NCBI GenBank assembly: GCA_963544615.1
Contig: CAUUGB010000017.1
Coordinates: 1-19,193 of the forward strand
Direction of reading: 5' to 3'
DNA length: 19,193 nucleotides
Source of the DNA: CAUUGB01 sp963544615
GTDB taxonomy: Bacteria; Patescibacteriota; Microgenomatia; UBA1400; PJMF01
Positions 7,397-12,459 of this stretch are shown here, piece after piece; position 1 is the stretch's first letter; every line of letters starts with the position of its first letter. Below the pieces are notes generated by a model, which was given only the letters and a program-made list of their open reading frames with translations, searched no databases and was not told where the DNA came from. The translations under genes were made by a program, and so were the position numbers.

Positions 7397-8935
7397 ATGC
7401 AAAAGGATGACTCTCTTGGTCTCGACCAACAAGGTCTTAAACAACTCTGGCTGGAGACTTGTGAAAACTTAAAAACTAGCGTTTCTCCCCTTGCTCTAGA
7501 AGCTTGGGGAAAAACCAGTCAACTTCAAGAAATTAGCGATTTTGAAGGCAGTAAGTGGCTATGCGTGATTAATTGCCCCTCAGCTTTTAATGCTTTACAA
7601 TTTGAAAAAAACATCAGCAATCAAGCTAAACAAGCGCTCACTAGCAAACTAGGTCGTCCTATTGAATTTAAGTTTAATTTTTCTCTCAGCAGCCACTCTC
7701 CCCTAGATGCTAGCAATGCTACTGCTAATCAAACTTCACCTTCTATAAGCTCACCACCTCTCCCCTTAACAACCTCTCCCCCCACTGCCAACACTTCCCC
7801 CGCTCGTTTAACTCGCAAAAAAAACCCTGCCCCTCAATTAGATAATCTTTTTAGCGACAACACTATTAAACAAACCATTGTTTCCCGCAGTCTAGTGATG
7901 GCAAAAAACATTGGCTTGCGTAGTGATTTTACTTTCAAAACTTTTGCTGTTTCTGATTCTAATGAAATGCCTCATATGGCAGCACTTTCTGTAGCCAAAA
8001 ACCCTGGTATTAATTACAATCCTTTATTTCTTTATGGCAATGTTGGGGTAGGCAAAACTCATCTCATGCAGGCGATTGGTAATTACCTTATCAGTCACGC
8101 TCCAGAAACCAAAATTGTTTATTGCACTGGAGAAGATTTTACCAATGCCATTATTCAAGCAATCTACAAAAAACAAACCCAAGAATTTAGAGAAAAATAT
8201 CGTGGTTGTGACGTGCTATTAATTGATGATATTCAATTTATTGCTGGTAAAGACGCGGTGCAAGCGGAATTTTTTCATACCTTTAATGCTTTAGTTAAAG
8301 CTAACAAACAAATTGTGCTTACTTCAGACCGACCCCCAAGTGAAATTTCTCTCCTAGAAGATCGGATTCGCTCTCGTTTTGAAGCTGGTCTAAATGTAGA
8401 TATTCAGCAGCCTTCTTTTGAGTTGCGCTCTGCTATTTTACTCAATAAGGCTTTAACTGCTAATCTTTCCCTACCTCTAGAATTAGCACAAACCATTGCT
8501 TCTCGGATTGATTCTGCTAGAAAGCTAGAGGGTATTATTAGTCGTCTTAAAAGTGAAGTAGAACTTAAAGGTAGAGCCTTAGATCAAAATCTCATCAACG
8601 ATATTTTAGGACAGCAACAACAAAGAGAGTATGCCCTGCGTCCCATTAGTCCTAAAGAAATCATTAACTCCGTTGCTAACTACTATCATCTTAAACCTAA
8701 AATTATCACTGGTAGTCGACGACAAAAAGAAATTATCAAAGCTCGCCATTTGGCGATGTTTTTACTCAAAGCCATGCTTAATTTAAGCTATAGTGAAATT
8801 GGTCAATTGTTTTCTAATCGTGATCACACTAGTGTGCTTCACGGAGTTAATAAAATTTGCCAAGCAGAAAAAAAAGACCCTCAAATACAAACAGAAATTT
8901 TAGCTTTGAAAAATTCCCTTCTTCACCAGGTATAA
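7397..8935 (+). CDS. dnaA: Chromosomal replication initiator DnaA
   Basis: Binds oriC boxes and opens the duplex using ATP. At 512 residues it has all four domains. Domain I is at about 1-90 (LKQLWLETCENLK start). Domain II is a Pro/Ser/Thr-rich linker at about 95-150. The AAA+ domain carries Walker A GNVGVGKT (K220, T221) and Walker B DVLLIDD. Domain IV is a helix-turn-helix DNA-binding domain with the signature RDHTSVLHG (D476). The signature departs slightly from the usual GGRDHTTVIHA, reading FSNRDHTSVLHG, which could go with the altered box sequence TGTGGAAAA. The ATG is fixed by the promoter 9 bases upstream. By GC skew the gene lies on the C-rich side of the origin and is transcribed towards it. 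The assignment is certain. Confidence 0.98.
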   Translation: MQKDDSLGLDQQGLKQLWLETCENLKTSVSPLALEAWGKTSQLQEISDFEGSKWLCVINCPSAFNALQFEKNISNQAKQALTSKLGRPIEFKFNFSLSSHSPLDASNATANQTSPSISSPPLPLTTSPPTANTSPARLTRKKNPAPQLDNLFSDNTIKQTIVSRSLVMAKNIGLRSDFTFKTFAVSDSNEMPHMAALSVAKNPGINYNPLFLYGNVGVGKTHLMQAIGNYLISHAPETKIVYCTGEDFTNAIIQAIYKKQTQEFREKYRGCDVLLIDDIQFIAGKDAVQAEFFHTFNALVKANKQIVLTSDRPPSEISLLEDRIRSRFEAGLNVDIQQPSFELRSAILLNKALTANLSLPLELAQTIASRIDSARKLEGIISRLKSEVELKGRALDQNLINDILGQQQQREYALRPISPKEIINSVANYYHLKPKIITGSRRQKEIIKARHLAMFLLKAMLNLSYSEIGQLFSNRDHTSVLHGVNKICQAEKKDPQIQTEILALKNSLLHQV

Positions 8936-8936
8936 G

Positions 8937-9178
8937 TTTTCCCCAAAAATGGGTATAAAAAGGTGAAAAACTTATAGTAAATCCCCTGTAAAACTGTGGA
9001 AAAGTTTTTCTTTTTGGGTAAAACTATCAACCACTTTTAACTTCTTCCCCAACAAATTTGCCTTTTTCCAGTGGTAAATTAATTAACTTTTCCCCTAAAA
9101 AATATTTTATTTAAACAAAATAACGCTGATTTATCAATTAAAATTTAATTAATTTCCAAAAGAGTTACGTTTTCCCCC
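8937..9178 (+). repeat. Dispersed TTTTCCCC motifs in oriC
   Basis: TTTTCCCCA (8937-8945), TCTTCCCCA (9043-9051), TTTTCCCCT (9088-9096) and TTTTCCCCC (9170-9178), all in the same orientation. Read on the other strand (GGGGAAAA) they differ by one or two bases from the TGTGGAAAA box, so they may be weak DnaA sites. A fifth C4 tract lies at 8983-8986. The repetition is visible; the function is inferred. Confidence 0.5.
8995..9003 (+). promoter_or_regulatory. DnaA-box-like site in oriC
   Basis: TGTGGAAAA, one mismatch from the DnaA-box complement TGTGNATAA and identical to the site in the dnaA promoter at 7366-7374. Confidence 0.55.
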
Positions 9179-9248
9179 AAAGTTTTTCTTCTCTATTATT
9201 GACTACTAAATTTATATATAGAGATTTTTATTTCTTTATTAAAGTGAA

Positions 9249-9257
9249 TGTTATAAT
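9249..9257 (+). promoter_or_regulatory. Extended -10 for dnaN (leaderless type)
   Basis: TGT plus perfect TATAAT (9252-9257), ending 6 bases before the dnaN ATG, so the A of ATG is the likely first transcribed base. No clear -35. dnaN thus has its own promoter, separate from dnaA. Confidence 0.65.
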
Positions 9258-9263
9258 CAAAAT

Positions 9264-10385
9264 ATGCAAATTGTAGTTAAACAAAAACAATTTTTTCAAG
9301 CTTTAAAAGCTGTAAGTAAAACCATTAACCGCAAACCTCATTTGCCTGTTTTAGCCGGAGTACAACTTAAATTTAGTCAGCAAACTTTAGAATTAACCAC
9401 CACAGATTTAACTGCGGGAATTAAAGTTACTCTTGAAGCCAATGTGAGAAATACTGGTAAAGTGGTAGTGGTGGGTAAAACAATTTTAAGCGCCGTGAGT
9501 TTTTTTGAGGAAGAATTAACAGAAATGGTAGTTGCAGAAAAAAAGCTTCAACTCCAAAACGGTCGTGATAAAGTTAATATTCCTCTTTTAAGTGATGATT
9601 ATCCTGATTTTTTTGTTCCTCAAGAAAATATTAAGTTTTACTTAACTAAACTTTCTTTTTGGCAAAAATTAGCTAAAAATGTTGCCTTTGCTGCTAGTAG
9701 CGATCAAGTTCGCCCAGTATTAACCGCTGTGCTCTTGCGGCTGAGAAAAGAAAAAAGCCAATTAGTTTGTACTGATGGTTTTCGCTTAATGTCTTGGGAA
9801 TTGCCTCAAGCTCTAAACTTTGCGTTTGAGAATGATTTGCTTTTAAGTACTAAGGCTCTTTTAGATGTGGTAGCATTAGCTGGTGAGCAAGGTGAGACTG
9901 AATTGGAGTTTGCTTGTGATAGTGAAGGTGAGCAATTTTTCTTCCGTGGCCGTGAGTTTTGTTATTTTAGTAAACTTATTAGTGGTAATTATCCTCCCTT
10001 TGAAAAAATAATTCCCTTAGAGTTTGCTCATCAAGCTACCCTAGATGGTGAATTATTCTTAAAAAATCTCACTAAAGCAGGAGTTTTTTCTAAAACAGAG
10101 AGTAATACTGTTAATCTTTCTTTCTCTAGTGATAAAGTGTTATTTAGTTCGCAAAACTCTAGTGATGGCAGCTTTTTGGGTGAGCAAGAATTAATTAGCT
10201 TTACGGGTGAGCCTATTGATATTTCTTTTAATATTCGCTATTTGCAAGATTTTATTAATTCTATGGCTGGAGAAGTGCTATGGTTTGGTTGTAATGATGC
10301 AGTTATGCCGGCAGCTTTTCGTGATTTAGCAGATAATTCACTTCAATATATTGTCATGCCTTTTAAGCCCAAAAATAATTACTAG
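9264..10385 (+). CDS. dnaN: DNA polymerase III beta subunit (sliding clamp)
   Basis: Forms the ring that tethers DNA polymerase to its template. The 373-residue length is normal for the three-domain clamp. Recognisable stretches are the N-terminal LKAVSKTINRKPHLPVLAGV, the SDDYPDFF end of domain 1, the central VCTDGFRLMSWE, SGNYPPFEKIIP and the C-terminal YIVMPFKP in place of the usual MPM/MPVR ending. It follows the probable oriC and lies on the leading strand of the right replichore. The ATG is fixed by TATAAT 6 bases upstream. It is not followed by recF and gyrB as in many bacteria; rpmH begins 27 bases after its stop. The assignment is certain. Confidence 0.97.
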   Translation: MQIVVKQKQFFQALKAVSKTINRKPHLPVLAGVQLKFSQQTLELTTTDLTAGIKVTLEANVRNTGKVVVVGKTILSAVSFFEEELTEMVVAEKKLQLQNGRDKVNIPLLSDDYPDFFVPQENIKFYLTKLSFWQKLAKNVAFAASSDQVRPVLTAVLLRLRKEKSQLVCTDGFRLMSWELPQALNFAFENDLLLSTKALLDVVALAGEQGETELEFACDSEGEQFFFRGREFCYFSKLISGNYPPFEKIIPLEFAHQATLDGELFLKNLTKAGVFSKTESNTVNLSFSSDKVLFSSQNSSDGSFLGEQELISFTGEPIDISFNIRYLQDFINSMAGEVLWFGCNDAVMPAAFRDLADNSLQYIVMPFKPKNNY

Positions 10386-10395
10386 CTACTCGATG

Positions 10396-10404
10396 TGTTA
10401 TAAT
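10396..10404 (+). promoter_or_regulatory. Extended -10 for rpmH (leaderless type)
   Basis: TGT plus TATAAT (10399-10404), ending 8 bases before the rpmH ATG at 10413, within the 27-base dnaN-rpmH gap. Confidence 0.6.
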
Positions 10405-10412
10405 AGCTGCTT

Positions 10413-10562
10413 ATGAAAAGAACCTGGCAACCAAAAAAGAAAAAACGTTTAAGAAAACATGGGTTTTTACGCCGCATGCAAACTGCTAAAGGCAGATTGG
10501 TACTTAAAAGACGGCGCCAAAAAGGACGACTTAAATTAACTGTGATTAAAAAAGGTGTCTAA
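10413..10562 (+). CDS. rpmH: Large ribosomal subunit protein bL34
   Basis: A 49-residue, very basic protein (MKRTWQPKKKKRLRKHGFLR then RMQTAKGRLVLKRRRQKGR) that matches bL34, a small rRNA-binding protein of the 50S subunit. The core KRT.QP, HGF..RM.T..GR.VL..RR.KGR pattern is intact, with a short extra C-terminal tail (LKLTVIKKGV). It has its own TATAAT 8 bases before the ATG. Its last 8 bases overlap the GTG start of yidD in another frame, which suggests translational coupling. In most bacteria rnpA follows rpmH; here it does not. The gene lies to the right of dnaN on the same strand, not divergent from dnaA as in the classical layout. Confidence 0.97.
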   Translation: MKRTWQPKKKKRLRKHGFLRRMQTAKGRLVLKRRRQKGRLKLTVIKKGV

Positions 10563-10758
10563 ATTAATTGCCTGTGCCATTGTCGGCATTTACAATTTTC
10601 TCACTCCTTTAAGAAAAGGATTGCTATTAACTTTTTTTGGCTTTGCTAGTAAGTGCAAACATCAGCCTACTTGTAGCCAGTATTTTTTATTGCAAGTGCA
10701 ACAGTATGGTTGGCGCGGTTTTTTTAGTGGTCTTAAAAGACTACTGTCATGTTACTAA
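10555..10758 (+). CDS. yidD: YidD-family membrane protein insertion efficiency factor
   Basis: A small membrane-associated protein that aids YidC-dependent insertion. The family core is clear: an amphipathic start (ACAIVGIYNFLTPLR) and then CKHQPTCSQYFLLQVQQYG with the conserved Cys pair and PTCSxY. The closing RLLSCY corresponds to the usual RL.RC but stops there, so the Gly/Asp/Pro-rich tail common in other members is missing. About ten extra residues (KGLLLTFFGF region) separate the first segment from the Cys motif. The protein is 67 residues. The GTG start overlaps the end of rpmH by 8 bases and gives the standard N-terminus, and no other start fits. It belongs to the rpmH-yidD unit and is followed by yidC. 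Confidence 0.92.
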   Translation: MSKLIACAIVGIYNFLTPLRKGLLLTFFGFASKCKHQPTCSQYFLLQVQQYGWRGFFSGLKRLLSCY

Positions 10759-10774
10759 ATTAACTTTATAGAAA

Positions 10775-10783
10775 TGGTATAAT
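10775..10783 (+). promoter_or_regulatory. Extended -10 for yidC-jag-rnhA (leaderless type)
   Basis: TGG plus TATAAT (10778-10783), ending 7 bases before the yidC ATG at 10791. No clear -35. Confidence 0.6.
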
Positions 10784-10790
10784 CCCTGTT

Positions 10791-11540
10791 ATGGATTTTT
10801 TTTCTAATTTAGTGCTTCAAGCTTTATTACAGCTGTATGCTTTAGTGGGTAATTTGGGTGTCGCAATTATTCTTTTTACTTTAATTTTTCGTTTAGTCAC
10901 TTATTTTTTTACGAGAAAATCACTGCGTTCTATGGAAAAAATGCGCTCTATTCAGGGTGAACTGCGTGCCATTCAGCAAAAATACAAAGGCGATCCTCTA
11001 GCAATGCAGCGTGAGCAAACCAAACTCTATCAGAAACACAATATTAATCCTTTAGCTGGTTGTCTGCCGCAATTACTGCAAATTTTTATGTTATTTGTGT
11101 TTTATCAAGCAATTCTCAAGCTTTTAAAAATAGAAAACTTAACTGGAGTTAATTTTTTGTGGTTAAACTTAACCCAAATTGACCAGTATCATTTAATTCC
11201 TATTTTAGCGGTTTTAACTCAATTATTTTTATCTTTAATGGTGGCACCAGCGGTCAAGGCTGCCGATAAATCATGTGAACTTCAGGGACTTAAAGGTAAA
11301 AAGTTACAAGAGGCAAAAAAAGATCAAGATGATACTTTAGCTATGGCAGCTAGTATGCAAAAACAAATGATTTTTATGATGCCTTTTTTATCTGGTTTTA
11401 TTGCTTGGAACCTCCCTTCAGGAATTGGTTTATATTGGATAATTAGTACTCTTTTTAGCATTGCTCAACAGCATCATTTAAGTGGTTGGGGAGGTGTTAA
11501 AGTTCACTACACAAATTTAGTTGCTAAATTTAAGCGGTAA
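10791..11540 (+). CDS. yidC: YidC/Oxa1-family membrane protein insertase
   Basis: Inserts membrane proteins, alone or with SecYEG. It is a 249-residue short form without the large periplasmic domain of Proteobacteria. Membrane segments lie at about residues 18-42, 95-115, 135-155, 195-215 and near 215-235. The conserved Arg of the hydrophilic groove is in the first segment (FRLVTYFF, R34). The cytoplasmic hairpin follows (MEKMRSIQGELRAIQQKYKG), and then the signature NPLAGCLPQLLQIFMLFVFY. No lipoprotein signal is visible. It is preceded by yidD and followed 8 bases later by jag, the usual partner gene order. The ATG is fixed by the upstream TATAAT. Confidence 0.96.
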   Translation: MDFFSNLVLQALLQLYALVGNLGVAIILFTLIFRLVTYFFTRKSLRSMEKMRSIQGELRAIQQKYKGDPLAMQREQTKLYQKHNINPLAGCLPQLLQIFMLFVFYQAILKLLKIENLTGVNFLWLNLTQIDQYHLIPILAVLTQLFLSLMVAPAVKAADKSCELQGLKGKKLQEAKKDQDDTLAMAASMQKQMIFMMPFLSGFIAWNLPSGIGLYWIISTLFSIAQQHHLSGWGGVKVHYTNLVAKFKR

Positions 11541-11544
11541 AGGA
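11539..11544 (+). promoter_or_regulatory. Shine-Dalgarno sequence of jag
   Basis: AAAGGA ending 4 bases before the ATG at 11549 and overlapping the yidC stop. It is the only convincing Shine-Dalgarno found in the window, and it serves an operon-internal gene. Confidence 0.6.
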
Positions 11545-11548
11545 AAAT

Positions 11549-12004
11549 ATGAAAGTCCAAGAATATTTGCGTGACTTACTTGATTTATTATTACTAGAGA
11601 ATTATGAAATTGAACTTCAAGAAGATGAAAGTAGTGTGCAACTACTGGTTAATGTTTCTGAGGAAGACTCAGGGATTTTAATTGGCAGACATGGGGAAAC
11701 GCTCACGGCTATTCAAAAGTTAATCAGAAGCGTTTTTGCCAAAGATTATGCTAATAAACGCTTAACTGTTAATATTAACGATTATCGGCTCAAAAGAGAA
11801 GAAAAAATTCGCTCTTTGCTGGAGAGAGGGGTGGCGGCGATTAAAGCAACTGGTCAAAAATATTATCTCTATCGTCTTACTGGAGCAGAAAGATTTTTTA
11901 TTCATAATTTAATTGCTAGCGATAATCAATATCAGGGATACAAGAGTTATTCTATTGATGATGAAAACGGCTCCAGGGTGCTGGTAATTGAGCCGCAACT
12001 TTAG
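11549..12004 (+). CDS. jag: Jag/KhpB-family KH-R3H RNA-binding protein
   Basis: A cytoplasmic RNA-binding protein of the KhpB (Jag, EloR) family, linked in other bacteria to small-RNA binding and cell elongation. At 151 residues it consists only of a type II KH domain (about 25-75, with the GxxG loop GRHG at 46-49 in ILIGRHGETL) and an R3H domain (about 80-151, with R115-x3-H119 in ERFFIHNLI). The N-terminal Jag-N domain of many Firmicutes homologues is absent. It follows yidC by 8 bases in the conserved order and is the one gene here with a Shine-Dalgarno. rnhA starts 2 bases after its stop, so the three genes form one unit. Confidence 0.92.
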   Translation: MKVQEYLRDLLDLLLLENYEIELQEDESSVQLLVNVSEEDSGILIGRHGETLTAIQKLIRSVFAKDYANKRLTVNINDYRLKREEKIRSLLERGVAAIKATGQKYYLYRLTGAERFFIHNLIASDNQYQGYKSYSIDDENGSRVLVIEPQL

Positions 12005-12006
12005 CA

Positions 12007-12426
12007 ATGAGCGCTTATCAAATTTACACTGATGGTGGTTCTCGGGGTAATCCTGGTTCAGCTGCTTGTGGTTTTGTGGTGATTAAAGATGGCAAACAGT
12101 ATTACCAACAAGGCAAATATTTAGGTCAGAAAACCAATAATGAAGCTGAATATCAAGGTCTTATTGAGAGTTTGCTTTGGCTGCAAAAACAGCCCCCAGA
12201 CAACTTAAGAGTTGATTGGTTGCTAGATTCTAAGCTAGTGGTAGAGCAAGTGTTGGGCAACTGGAAAATTAAAGAACCCCGCTTAAAGCTGCTGCGTCAA
12301 CAAGTTGTTGATTTACTCCAGCAACTTTTTCCTCATCATAACTATTCTCTCACTCACGTACCCAGAGCACAAAATGCTTTAGCAGATACTTTAGTCAATC
12401 AAGTCCTTAACGAACATTCTTTTTGA
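12007..12426 (+). CDS. rnhA: Ribonuclease HI
   Basis: Cuts the RNA strand of RNA-DNA hybrids, acting on R-loops and Okazaki primers. The 139-residue RNase H fold carries all four acidic catalytic residues: D9 in YTDGGSRGNPG, E48 in TNNEAEY, D74 in LLDSKLVV and D127 in NALADTLVN. H117 (LTHVPR) sits where the catalytic-loop His is expected. The sequence resembles the short ribonuclease HI type without an N-terminal hybrid-binding domain. It starts 2 bases after jag without a Shine-Dalgarno and ends in TGA, which overlaps the -35 of the next gene. Its place after jag, where mnmE often stands elsewhere, is unusual. Confidence 0.95.
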   Translation: MSAYQIYTDGGSRGNPGSAACGFVVIKDGKQYYQQGKYLGQKTNNEAEYQGLIESLLWLQKQPPDNLRVDWLLDSKLVVEQVLGNWKIKEPRLKLLRQQVVDLLQQLFPHHNYSLTHVPRAQNALADTLVNQVLNEHSF

Positions 12427-12452
12427 CTCCCCCGGTTTGTTTCTGATAAAAT
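12423..12452 (+). promoter_or_regulatory. Promoter of the DUF4012-like gene (leaderless type)
   Basis: TTGACT (12423-12428), which overlaps the rnhA stop, then an 18-base spacer ending in TGA, and TAAAAT (12447-12452) ending 7 bases before the GTG at 12460. Confidence 0.6.
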
Positions 12453-12459
12453 TGCCACT

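Larger units (their letters stand above)
8936..9263 (+). other. Probable chromosomal replication origin (oriC), dnaA-dnaN gap
   Basis: The only gap over 300 bases in the window. It holds one DnaA-box-like TGTGGAAAA (8995-9003), four further C-tract sites resembling its complement, and an A+T-rich stretch (about 9097-9170, also 9190-9263) suited to unwinding. TTAATTAA occurs twice (9079-9086 and 9145-9152). The + strand is C-rich before the gap and G-rich after it, which places the skew switch here. No gene or RNA gene is seen inside. The last bases carry the dnaN -10. Confidence 0.8.

Noticed and set aside
8942..8953. Possible terminator hairpin after dnaA (CCCA/TGGG)
   Set aside because: Only a 4-bp stem and no T-tract follows it.
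10562..10791. Hidden rnpA overlapping yidD
   Set aside because: The stretch is filled by yidD, and no basic ORF of about 100 residues with the RNase P protein motif fits in any frame.
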